DNA of 9,810 nt from an uncultured Aquincola sp. (GTDB lineage: Bacteria; Pseudomonadota; Gammaproteobacteria; Burkholderiales; Burkholderiaceae): positions 1 through 9,810 of the forward strand of contig CAKZXL010000670.1 of NCBI GenBank assembly GCA_937883885.1, in the 5' to 3' direction. The notes beneath the pieces were generated by a model. The model saw only the letters and a list, made by a program, of their open reading frames with translations. It was not told the DNA's origin and made no database searches. A program made the translations under genes and the position numbers. Each line of letters begins with the position of its first letter. Position 1 is the first letter of the stretch. Shown one piece after another: positions 1 through 6,496 of the stretch.

Positions 1-2
1 CC

Positions 3-1640
3 CTGTACCGCGAAGGCGGCATCGGCCTGGACTGCCTCATGGTGCTGGCCTCGGTCGACGATCACCAGCGCCAGGAGCAGGCCTGGGCAGGTCTGCCGAG
101 CTGGAACCAGCGCCCGGAGCATCAACGCCAGTTGCTGACCCGGGGCGAGATCGAATCGGACGCCGACCCGCTGGCCCGGTTCGTCACCGTCAAGGCCTAC
201 GAGAAGGCCGGCGGACCGCTGCGCCGCGACCTGTTCAGCGACGACGACCGCAAGGCCTACCTGCTAGACCAGGCCCTGCTGGAGCGCCTCGCCGCCGACA
301 AGCTGGGCAAGCGCGCGAAGCTACTGCTGTCTGAAGGCTAGAAGTGGGTCGACATCCGTCCGCGTTTCGCCTACGACGAGTACGTCAAGCACGGCGAACT
401 GCGCAAGCCCCGCCGCGCACCGACGCCCCAGGAAGCCGAGGCGCTGAAGGCGCTGGACACGCGCATCGCTGCCCTGCACGAGCAGATGGACGCGCTGGTG
501 GACCGCGACGGCGATGGCGATGCCGGCGAGGGCGTCAGCGGCGCCAGCGAGGCGAACGACGCCGCCGACGAGGACGACGCGTCGCGCGACCGTGCCTTCC
601 TCGCCCTGGAGTCCGAGGCCGATGGGCTGGAGGAAGAGCGCAAGGCGAGACTGGAAGCGCTGACCGAATGGCCCGTGGCCTGGATGGCGCTTGCAGGGTG
701 CGTGCTGCATGTGGGCACGGACGGCCGTGCCGCGATCAAGGCAGGGCTCATCCGTCCCGAGGATCGGGCCGATCTGGCTCAGGCCATCACCAAGGCTGCC
801 GAACAGAAGTCGGCCGGTGGAGGCGGCTCGGAAGGCGACGCGGATCCTTCGCGCGGCTCGGGGCGCCCGGCCTTGCAGTCGCTTCCATCGGCAGCCGGCA
901 CCACGGCACGGCCCGTGCACTCCGAGAAGCTCATGCGCCGCCTCACGGCCCACCGCGTCGCCGCGATCCAGGCCGAACTGCTGGGCCGGCCTGAGGTTGC
1001 GCTGGCTGCACTCACGACCCACCTGACACTGAAGCTGCTGGCCGACCCGCTCCATGGCGCCTACCGACTGCCCAACCTGCTGGCGATCAGCGCGACCGGC
1101 AATCAGCACGAGCTGCGCGGAGCGGCTGAGGACATCGAAGCAAGCCCGGCGGCTCAGCGCATCGAAGCCGACCGCATCGCCTGGATCGATAACCTGCCCA
1201 AGGAACCCGGCGCGGTGTTCGACTGGATGCTGCGGCAGCCGCCGCAGACGGTGCAGCGGCTGCTGACCTTCCTGGTCGCGTCCACCGTGAACGGCATCAC
1301 CGGCACCGACGCCGGCCGACCGGTTAATGACGGTCTGGCCCGCGCCCTCGGCCTCGACATGACGCGATGGTGGTCGGCGACGGGCGAGGCCTACCTTCAG
1401 CACGTGTCCAAGGCGAGGGTGGTCGAGGTGGTGAACGCGGTGGCCGGCGCCAAGGCTGCTGGTCCGCTCGCGGCGCTGAAGAAGGATGCCGCCGTGGCGC
1501 AGGCCGAACAACTGCTCGCCGGGCGTGGCTGGTTGCCCGACTGCCTGCGCGTGCAGCCGGACGCCGAATCCCCGGCGACGGGTGGCGAGGAGGTCGACGC
1601 CAACGAGCCTGCCCGGACCGAGGCGCCCGCGTGCGCCTGA
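3..1640 (+). pseudogene. parB: Large ParB/Spo0J-type partition protein, 3' part, interrupted by an amber codon
   Basis: The first 112 codons (from position 3, entering from outside the window) and the 432 codons from 342 to the TGA at 1638-1640 are in the same frame, separated only by TAG at 339-341. The protein reads ...LLLSEG-stop-KWVDIRPRFAYDEYVK..., continuous protein-like sequence across the stop. The missing residue is most simply Trp (TGG to TAG). The part before the stop (LMVLASVDDHQRQEQAWAGL, then LPSWNQRPEHQRQLLT) resembles the region after the ParB domain in the large ParB-like proteins of proteobacterial plasmids and integrative elements. The ParB N-terminal domain would lie upstream. 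After the stop comes an acidic, Glu/Asp/Ala-rich, probably coiled-coil segment (about 480-660), then a globular-looking C-terminal part. Translation might restart at ATG 486, but no good ribosome binding site was seen there. The family assignment is from recalled similarity. A suppressor tRNA or a sequencing error could mean the gene is intact. Confidence 0.72.
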
Positions 1641-1647
1641 ACGCAGG

Positions 1648-1668
1648 GCCGGCCCGGGCCGGGCCGGC
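1648..1668. terminator. GC-rich hairpin between convergent genes
   Basis: GCCGGCCC (1648-1655) and GGGCCGGC (1661-1668) form a perfect 8-bp stem with a 5-nt loop. It begins 7 nt after the parB stop and directly abuts the stop codon (1669-1671, - strand) of the stranded integrase tail. It would serve as a terminator or transcript barrier for two convergent genes. There is no clear U-tract on either side, so rho-independent function is uncertain. Confidence 0.45.
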
Positions 1669-1791
1669 TCATGCGACCGGGACAGGCGTGTCACCGTCGT
1701 TCCCGATGCTCCGCGGCCCGGGCTTGCCGGTCTCGCCCTGGGCCGGGTCGCGGCCCCCTGCAGGCGAGCGCCGGATCGCACCGATGTAGGC
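1669..1791 (-). pseudogene. Stranded native C-terminal tail of the integrase at 7110-8246
   Basis: Read on the - strand from 1791, this encodes 40 residues beginning AYIGAIRRSPAGGRD and ending ...DGDTPVPVA, with TGA at 1669-1671. It has no start of its own. Joined directly to the right flank of the RIT element (7197 upward, - strand ...AGHARLRSAG), it gives one continuous frame, ...GHARLRSAG-AYIGA..., where the Y is the expected nucleophile of a tyrosine recombinase (GH-x8-Y spacing). This is therefore the original 3' end of the integrase gene, cut off by insertion of the 5.4-kb element. The pre-insertion protein would be about 390 aa (350 from the body plus these 40). The stop next to the shared hairpin at 1648-1668 fits a natural gene end. 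Orphaned and untranslated now, unless the element is excised. Confidence 0.8.
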
Positions 1792-1792
1792 G
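1787..1792. repeat. Left 6-bp direct repeat (TAGGCG) flanking the RIT element
   Basis: TAGGCG here matches TAGGCG at 7192-7197. On the - strand it is CGCCTA, covering the codons for Ala and the first two bases of the catalytic Tyr codon of the interrupted integrase. Its length fits the 6-8 bp overlap region exchanged by tyrosine recombinases. The exact cleavage positions are inferred. Confidence 0.6.
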
Positions 1793-1818
1793 ATATGTGC
1801 AGCTGCACATTTTGCCTA
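1787..1818. other. Left-end dyad of the RIT element, probable core of the recombination site
   Basis: This imperfect palindrome pairs 14 of 16 positions around a centre between 1802 and 1803. Its middle is a perfect 16-bp palindrome, ATGTGCAGCTGCACAT (1795-1810). The outer left arm (TAGGC) belongs to the target repeat and the outer right arm (GCCTA) is the first five bases of the left terminal inverted repeat. No copy of the central segment (1793-1813) exists at the right end, so the element is asymmetric: it carries the whole spacer at one end. Such a dyad would suit paired recombinase binding. Binding is inferred. Confidence 0.6.
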
Positions 1819-1857
1819 TTTAGGCCAGTCCGCCGCTATGCGCAGCAAGGGGCGCAA
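1814..1857 (+). repeat. Left terminal inverted repeat of the RIT element
   Basis: It begins GCCTATTTAGGCCAGTC (1814-1830), identical to the reverse complement of 7180-7196. After a 6-bp variable patch, TATGCGCAGCA (1837-1847) matches again, and 8 of the next 10 bases also match. Read on the + strand from 1814 it encodes AYLGQSAAMRSKGRK..., homologous to the tail the right end supplies to the integrase. That frame ends at TAG 1880-1882, with a second in-frame stop, GCA-TAA, at 1898-1903, the position equivalent to the right-end stop. Confidence 0.9.
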
Positions 1858-1893
1858 GCCGAGTGCTCCGCCTGCGACGTAGGTCTGCCTCGA

Positions 1894-1904
1894 CTGCGCA
1901 TAAC
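1894..1904. repeat. Left sub-terminal inverted copy of the repeat's inner motif
   Basis: CTGCGCATAAC is an inverted copy of the TATGCGCAG motif of the left terminal repeat (1837-1845), 57 bp away centre to centre. A mirror-image counterpart lies at 7109-7119 at the right end (10 of 11 bases match). The same arrangement at both ends suggests accessory recombinase sites, although shared ancestry of the two ends would also produce it. It lies upstream of ritA and could take part in its control. Confidence 0.4.
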
Positions 1905-1962
1905 GCTTCCAAGATCGTCCTCCCTGGTGGCCGCTGGGGCCGCCATCAACGTGGAGACGATC

Positions 1963-3234
1963 ATGGATTCGCTCAAGTCCGATGGATCCGGCGCGCTGGC
2001 GCTGGAGCCACTTTGCCAGGCCGCCGCGCACGAACTTCTCATGCGCCGCTACACCGTCCGAACCCTGAACCGCTACAAGCGGGTGTGGGAGCAGTTGGCC
2101 GACTTCGCTCGCGCGCAGGGATTGCCGGCGCTCTATTCGCGCGACCTGGCAATCCGCTTCGAGGAGGCCTTTGGCCCGCGTGACGGCGAAGTGCTGGCGG
2201 AAGGTCAACGCTGGCGGCGCCACCTCGTCTTCGGCATCAAGATCCTCGACGACTTCGCACGCACCGGCACCATCAGCCGCTTTGTGGTCGAGACCACCGG
2301 CCTTCGCGTGCCGGCAGGCATGCACAAGGTTCTGCGAGAGTACGAGCAGTACGCCCGGGAGCGCAGGCACCTCAGGCCCACCAGCCTGGCGGAGCGCATG
2401 CACAAGATCGCGATCTTCCTGGACTTTCTTCGCGCTCGAGGCCTGGAGTCGCTGGACACGCTTCAGGCCGAACACCTCAGCGCCTTCGTTCAGACCCGGA
2501 CCGGCTGGAAGCCGCGGACCGTCGCCTGCGCCTCGTCGAGCGTGAAGCTGTTCCTGCAGTACCTTTTCATGCGCGGCATCCTGCCGCGTGATCTCAGCAC
2601 CGTGATACCGACGGTCCGACTGGCAAGCAACGCCAAGGTGCCTTCGACGTGGGAGCCGGCGCAGTTCGAGCAACTACTGGCCGCCGTCGATCGCAGCTCG
2701 CCGAAGGGCAAGCGGGACTACGCCATCTTGTTGCTTGCCGCGCGCCTGGGCTTGCGGGTGGGCGACATCAAGGGGCTGACCCTCGACCACCTTCACTGGT
2801 CGACGTCCACCATCGAGATCGTGCAGAACAAGACGGGTGAGCCGTTGGTCCTGCCACTGATCGAGGAAGTGGGCTCCGCCCTGATCGACTACCTGCGAGC
2901 GGGCCGGCCACCCGTGGCGCATCGGCATCTCTTCACCAACCTCACCCCACCGTTCGATCCGATCTGCCAGAACGACCGGCTGTACCGCGTCGTTGCGTAC
3001 TGGCGCGACCTTGGGAAGATCAAGTTCAACGCGCCGCAGCGACAGGGCCTGCATTCGCTGCGCCACACCCTGGCCACCCGGCTGCTCGGGGCACAGACGC
3101 CTTTCCCGGTCATCTCCGCCGTGCTGGGCCATGCCTCGCCGGCCACGACCTTCATCTACGCCAAGGCCGACGTGGAGACGCTGCGCATCGCAGCCATTGA
3201 TCCGGAGGAGGTGTGCCATGGCCGTGCCGCGTAA
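1963..3234 (+). CDS. ritA: RIT tyrosine recombinase A
   Basis: A 423-aa site-specific recombinase, first of the trio. The start ATG 1963 has GGAG at 1953-1956 with 6-nt spacing; the frame is open far upstream, but that part reads as unlikely protein and crosses the terminal repeat. An N-terminal core-binding region (about residues 20-210, with the helical stretch VKLFLQYLFMRG) precedes the catalytic domain. Catalytic residues: R265 in RLGLRVGD, K290 in QNKTGEP, H364-x-x-R367-H368 in LHSLRHT, H390 in VLGH, and nucleophile Y399 in TTFIYAKAD. The catalytic set is complete, so the enzyme is probably active. By analogy it acts with RitB and RitC on the element ends; the division of labour is unknown. 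It overlaps ritB by 17 bp, indicating a translationally coupled operon. No convincing sigma-70 promoter was found between the left repeat and the start; CATAAC at 1899-1904 is a weak -10 candidate. Confidence 0.93.
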   Translation: MDSLKSDGSGALALEPLCQAAAHELLMRRYTVRTLNRYKRVWEQLADFARAQGLPALYSRDLAIRFEEAFGPRDGEVLAEGQRWRRHLVFGIKILDDFARTGTISRFVVETTGLRVPAGMHKVLREYEQYARERRHLRPTSLAERMHKIAIFLDFLRARGLESLDTLQAEHLSAFVQTRTGWKPRTVACASSSVKLFLQYLFMRGILPRDLSTVIPTVRLASNAKVPSTWEPAQFEQLLAAVDRSSPKGKRDYAILLLAARLGLRVGDIKGLTLDHLHWSTSTIEIVQNKTGEPLVLPLIEEVGSALIDYLRAGRPPVAHRHLFTNLTPPFDPICQNDRLYRVVAYWRDLGKIKFNAPQRQGLHSLRHTLATRLLGAQTPFPVISAVLGHASPATTFIYAKADVETLRIAAIDPEEVCHGRAA

Positions 3235-4213
3235 GCCCGTCACGTTCACCGGCAACAGCCCCTTGGCACCGCTGATGGCGCAGTTCATCCAGGAGAAGCG
3301 AGCCTGCGGCTATAGGTGCAACGAATATGCCGCAAGCTTGCGGCGGTTCGATGCCTATCTGTGCTGCCAGGGTCAGCAGCAGGTCGAGCTGCCGCGGTAC
3401 ATCGTCTCAACCTGGCTGGCCAAGCAGCCGCACGAGGCCGCCAATACACACCGTGCCCGCGTCAACCTGGTTCGCCTCTTCGCCCTGTTCATGCGGCGGC
3501 TCGGCTGCCCAGCCGATGTGCCGGATCTGGCTGTCTGCGCCAAGGAGGCGAAGACGTTTCTGGCTCGCGTTCTGACGCACGAGGAAGTTCGCAACTTGCT
3601 CGAGGCGGCTGACCGCATCCCGCCGATGGCGTCGACCCACTTTCGCCACCTCGTTCTGCCGGAGCTACTTCGCGTGCTGTACGGCTGCGGGCTGCGTCTC
3701 GAAGAGGCGCTGAGCTTGCGCGTGCGCGACGTTGACCTGGTCCAGGGCGTGCTGCGCATCAACGACGCCAAATTCCGCAAGGATCGTCTGGTTCCACCGG
3801 CCCGGGCGCTGGTGGTTCGCCTGCAGAAGTACGCGGCCACGATGGGGCCTCGCGCCGACGATGACTACTTCTTCCCGTCACCGCGGGGTGGCCGTCTGGA
3901 CGGGGGCGGCGTGTACCGCAACTTCAGGGAATTGCTGCACCGATGCCACATAGGCCACGGCGGCCGAGGACAAGGGCCACGCCTGCACGACCTCCGACAT
4001 ACCTTCGCGGTGCACGCCTTGTTGCGCTGGTACCGCGAAGGCGCCGACCTGCAGGCCCGGATGCCGGTGTTGTCCACGTACCTCGGTCACACCTCGATCG
4101 ACGGCACGCAAGACTATCTGCAGATGACCGCCGAGCTGTACCCGGAGATCGTCTCTCGATCGGACGCAGCCTTCAGTGACGTCATTCCGCGCAGGCCGGG
4201 GAGCCAGTCATGA
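3218..4213 (+). CDS. ritB: RIT tyrosine recombinase B
   Basis: A 331-aa recombinase, second of the trio. The start is ATG 3218, with a strong purine-rich ribosome site (GGAGGAG, 3203-3209) lying inside the end of ritA. The N-terminal SAM-like region runs to about residue 115 (ACGYRCNEYAASLRRFDAYL resembles other RitB-type N-termini). Catalytic residues: R160 in YGCGLRLEEAL, K185 or K188 in AKFRKDRLVP, H257-x-x-R260-H261 in LHDLRHTF, H291 in YLGHTSI, and Y300 in TQDYLQM. A segment of about 35 residues between the catalytic H261 and H291, including an Arg/Trp/Tyr helix, is somewhat longer than in XerC/D. The gene overlaps ritC by 4 bp (ATGA), so the three proteins are likely made in coordinated amounts. 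Confidence 0.93.
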   Translation: MAVPRKPVTFTGNSPLAPLMAQFIQEKRACGYRCNEYAASLRRFDAYLCCQGQQQVELPRYIVSTWLAKQPHEAANTHRARVNLVRLFALFMRRLGCPADVPDLAVCAKEAKTFLARVLTHEEVRNLLEAADRIPPMASTHFRHLVLPELLRVLYGCGLRLEEALSLRVRDVDLVQGVLRINDAKFRKDRLVPPARALVVRLQKYAATMGPRADDDYFFPSPRGGRLDGGGVYRNFRELLHRCHIGHGGRGQGPRLHDLRHTFAVHALLRWYREGADLQARMPVLSTYLGHTSIDGTQDYLQMTAELYPEIVSRSDAAFSDVIPRRPGSQS

Positions 4214-5220
4214 AGCCGACCGACCTCTCCGTCCATGTGACGAACTTCCTCACGCGATACCTGGCTGGCCAGCGCAACCTGAGCCCGAACACCATCAAGG
4301 CCTACCGCGACGTGTTCACGCTGCTGCTGCGCTTCGGACGCGGTGGCCGCGGCATCGCCGTCGAGCGCCTGTCCTTGGCCGACGTCGACGTGGCGTTCGT
4401 GGAGGCCTTCCTCGACCACCTGGCGCAGGAGCGGAAGTGTTCGATCCGCACCCTCAATCAGCGCCTGGCCGTGCTGCACGCGTTCTTCCGCTACGTGCAG
4501 TCGGAGGTGCCGGAGCGGATGCTGCAGTGCCAGAAGATCATGGCGATGCCGTTGCGGCGCCATGTCCAGGTACCGGTGGCATACATGACCAAGGACGAAC
4601 TCACGCAGGTGCTGGCCCACCCTGACCCGAGCACGGCAGCGGGGCGGCGCGATGCGGTGATGCTGAGCGTTCTCTACGACACCGGGGCCCGCGCACAGGA
4701 GTTGATCGGCCTGAGCGCCCACGACGTGCGACTGACGACACCGGCCCAGGTCCGGCTGATGGGCAAGGGCCGCAAGGTACGCGTCGTGCCATTGATGGAC
4801 GCCACGGCTCGGCTGCTCCGTGACCACCTGCGGGAGAACGGACTCGACCGGCCCGAGCGAGGCCACCTGCCGCTGTTCCAGAACCGCCAGGGCGGACGCT
4901 TGTCGAGGTCCGGCTTGCGTTATCTGCTGCATTGCCACGTGCAGGCCGCCCGATCGGCAGTGCCCGGCTTTACGCAGAAGATCAGCCCCCACAGCATGCG
5001 GCACACCAAGGGGATGCACCTTCTGCAGGCCGGCGTGTCGCTGGAGATGATCCGCGACTTCCTCGGGCACGTGGACGTGAAGACGACGCAGATCTATGCC
5101 CGTGCCAACCTGGAGATGAAGCGACGCGCACTGGAGAAGGTGGCTGGTGACTCACCGTCGACCGCACTGCCATCCTGGCAGCAGAGCAAGTCGCTGCTGG
5201 ACTGGCTGCGCTCGTTGTAG
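4210..5220 (+). CDS. ritC: RIT tyrosine recombinase C (XerD-like)
   Basis: A 336-aa recombinase and the most XerC/D-like of the three. The start is ATG 4210, overlapping the ritB stop (ATGA) with GGGGAG about 8 nt upstream. The N-terminal core-binding domain (about 8-105) contains the typical NLSPNTIKAYRDVF and IRTLNQRLAVLHAFFRYV helices. Catalytic residues: R161 in DTGARAQEL, K186 in MGKGRKVRVVPL, H261-x-x-R264-H265 in HSMRHTKGMHLL, H287 in FLGHVDV, and Y296 in TTQIYARAN. All six are present. A 12-bp hairpin follows 15 nt after the TAG stop, ending the rit operon before the cargo. RitC is expected to act on the terminal repeats together with RitA and RitB in excision and integration. Confidence 0.93.
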   Translation: MKPTDLSVHVTNFLTRYLAGQRNLSPNTIKAYRDVFTLLLRFGRGGRGIAVERLSLADVDVAFVEAFLDHLAQERKCSIRTLNQRLAVLHAFFRYVQSEVPERMLQCQKIMAMPLRRHVQVPVAYMTKDELTQVLAHPDPSTAAGRRDAVMLSVLYDTGARAQELIGLSAHDVRLTTPAQVRLMGKGRKVRVVPLMDATARLLRDHLRENGLDRPERGHLPLFQNRQGGRLSRSGLRYLLHCHVQAARSAVPGFTQKISPHSMRHTKGMHLLQAGVSLEMIRDFLGHVDVKTTQIYARANLEMKRRALEKVAGDSPSTALPSWQQSKSLLDWLRSL

Positions 5221-5235
5221 CGCGGCACCAGCCCG

Positions 5236-5267
5236 CCACGCGACCCCAGGAGCTCGGGGTCGCGTGG
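5236..5267 (+). terminator. Strong hairpin terminator after ritC
   Basis: CCACGCGACCCC (5236-5247) and GGGGTCGCGTGG (5256-5267) form a perfect 12-bp stem with an 8-nt loop, followed by the moderately T-rich TGTCTCTTGTG. It lies 15 nt after the ritC stop and about 100 nt before the regulator gene. It should isolate rit transcription from the cargo operon. Confidence 0.75.
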
Positions 5268-5329
5268 TGTCTCTTGTGCGGCCTCCATCCATGCGACCGC
5301 ATCGTGCGTCAACGCGTGGCCTTTGACTC

Positions 5330-5366
5330 TTGCATGCTGGAACACAAATCCAGTATGATGGAACGC
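5330..5366 (+). promoter_or_regulatory. Probable promoter and operator of the cargo operon
   Basis: TATGAT (5354-5359) is a near-consensus -10, with TTGCAT (5330-5335) as a weak -35 at 18-bp spacing. Transcription would begin about 7 nt after the -10, at or next to ATG 5367, giving a leaderless message. Between the two boxes lies a dyad, CTGGA-N7-TCCAG (5337-5353), a likely operator for the XRE protein encoded immediately downstream. A second possible -35, TTGACT (5323-5328), is spaced too far from this -10. Confidence 0.45.
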
Positions 5367-5954
5367 ATGGAGATCGATGAATTCCTCGCTGCCCGCGTCC
5401 GCGACCTGCGTCGCGATCGTGACCTGACGTTGGAGCAACTGGCAGCCCTGAGCGGCGTCAGCCGCTCGATGATCTCCTTGATCGAGCGCCAGGAGACCAG
5501 CCCTACAGCTGCTGTCTTGAACAAGCTAGCCGATGCCCTCGGCATCTCGCTGCCCGCACTTTTCGCGGACGACGGTCAGGCTGCCGCCCCCGAACCAGTA
5601 TCCCGGCGGGCCGACCAGCCTGTGTGGACCGACCCGGCTTCGGGCTATGTACGTCGGCAGTTGTCGCCTGCAAGCATGGACTCGACGATCGAATTGGTCG
5701 AGGTGACGTTTCCTGCGGGCGAGTCCGTGGTGTTCGACAACCCTGTGCGCCGTGCCAGCGTCGAACAACAGATCTGGGTCGTCAAGGGCACGATGGACAT
5801 CACCCACGACGGCCGCGATTGGACGCTTCACGCCGGCGACTGCATGGCGATGACCCTGGGCAATCGCATCACTTTCCATAACCCAGGTTCGCAGGCGGCG
5901 CGCTACCTGTTGGCGCTGGTGCGAGCTACCGGCACACCTCGGAGATCAACATGA
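5367..5954 (+). CDS. XRE-family regulator with C-terminal cupin sensor domain
   Basis: A 195-aa protein from ATG 5367. Residues about 8-63 form a helix-turn-helix of the XRE/Cro type (LRRDRDLTLEQLAALSGVSR, then SMISLIERQETSPTAAVLNKLADALGI). A variable linker follows. Residues about 107-186 form a cupin fold (VTFPAGESVVF, then EQQIWVVKGTMDITHDGRDW and LHAGDCMAM). Proteins with this layout are usually ligand-responsive repressors or activators of neighbouring genes. Here the target is very likely its own operon, since it overlaps the acetyltransferase gene by 4 bp (ATGA) and a dyad sits in its promoter. ATG 5355 and ATG 5358 are alternative in-frame starts but fall on the -10 box; 5367 was preferred because it coincides with the predicted transcript start. 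The ligand is unknown; an amino acid or analogue handled by the next gene is a reasonable guess. Confidence 0.88.
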   Translation: MEIDEFLAARVRDLRRDRDLTLEQLAALSGVSRSMISLIERQETSPTAAVLNKLADALGISLPALFADDGQAAAPEPVSRRADQPVWTDPASGYVRRQLSPASMDSTIELVEVTFPAGESVVFDNPVRRASVEQQIWVVKGTMDITHDGRDWTLHAGDCMAMTLGNRITFHNPGSQAARYLLALVRATGTPRRST

Positions 5955-6481
5955 GTTCGCACACCCTCGTCAACTGCACCCACGCTCGACACGCCGTCGC
6001 GATCCTCGACATCTTCAACGAGGCCATCCTCACATCGACAGCGCTGTACGACTACCAGCCACGTCCGCAGTCCAGCATGGAGGCCTGGTTCGCCGCGAAG
6101 GAGAAGGGCAACTTTCCTGTGATCGGGCTCGAGGACGAGCATGGTGCGCTGGCCGCCGTGGGCAGCTACGGAACCTTTCGGGCGTGGCCGGCCTACAAGT
6201 ACAGCGTGGAGCACTCGGTGTACGTGCACAAGGATCACCGAGGCCAGGGCTTGGGACTGCAGGTCATGCGTGCGCTGATCGAGGGCGCCCAGCAGCGTGA
6301 TGTTCACGCCATGATCGGAGGCATCGATGCTCAGAACGCGGCCAGCATTGCGCTGCACGAACGGCTCGGCTTCCGCCACGTCGGCACCCTGCCGCAGGTG
6401 GGGTTCAAGTTCGGACGATGGCTTGATCTGGCCTTCTGCCAACTGCTGCTGGAGACGCCGCAGGCTCCGGTGGACGGCTGA
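5951..6481 (+). CDS. GNAT N-acetyltransferase, phosphinothricin/methionine sulfoximine type
   Basis: A 176-aa GCN5-related acetyltransferase, which transfers acetyl from acetyl-CoA to a free amino group. Most of the protein reads like the Pat/Bar/MddA branch: DIFNEAILTSTALYDYQPR near the N-terminus (19-38), SVEHSVYVHKDHRGQGLG (85-102, containing the acetyl-CoA motif R-G-Q-G-L-G), IGGIDAQNAASIALHERLGF (122-141), and LPQVGFKFGRWLDLAFCQL (147-165). This branch detoxifies glutamate or methionine analogues such as phosphinothricin, methionine sulfoximine and methionine sulfone. The exact substrate cannot be read from the sequence. Cytoplasmic, full length for the family. It starts at ATG 5951 inside the stop of the regulator gene and is followed 15 nt later by the transporter gene, so the three form one operon. 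Confidence 0.9.
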   Translation: MSSHTLVNCTHARHAVAILDIFNEAILTSTALYDYQPRPQSSMEAWFAAKEKGNFPVIGLEDEHGALAAVGSYGTFRAWPAYKYSVEHSVYVHKDHRGQGLGLQVMRALIEGAQQRDVHAMIGGIDAQNAASIALHERLGFRHVGTLPQVGFKFGRWLDLAFCQLLLETPQAPVDG

Positions 6482-6496
6482 ACCGAGCCGGTGACC

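Noticed and set aside
321..1808. 495-codon open frame on the - strand
   Set aside because: It lies opposite the parB gene, is rich in Arg/Gly/His with no recognisable domain, and is an antisense shadow typical of GC-rich coding DNA.
1787..1818. Left dyad as an ordinary transcription terminator of parB or part of the original host flank
   Set aside because: It has no U-tract, and the integrase tail frame shows that 1793-1813 is not host sequence; it belongs to the inserted element.
1486..1962. N-terminal extension of RitA to 582 aa
   Set aside because: The extra 159 codons cross the end of parB, the hairpin and the element's left repeat, and read as unlikely protein. ATG 1963 has a good ribosome site.
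1963..5220. Tn554-type transposon instead of RIT
   Set aside because: Tn554 encodes two tyrosine recombinases plus a small non-recombinase TnpC. Here all three proteins have the R-K-H-R-H-Y set and there are inverted terminal repeats, which fits RIT.
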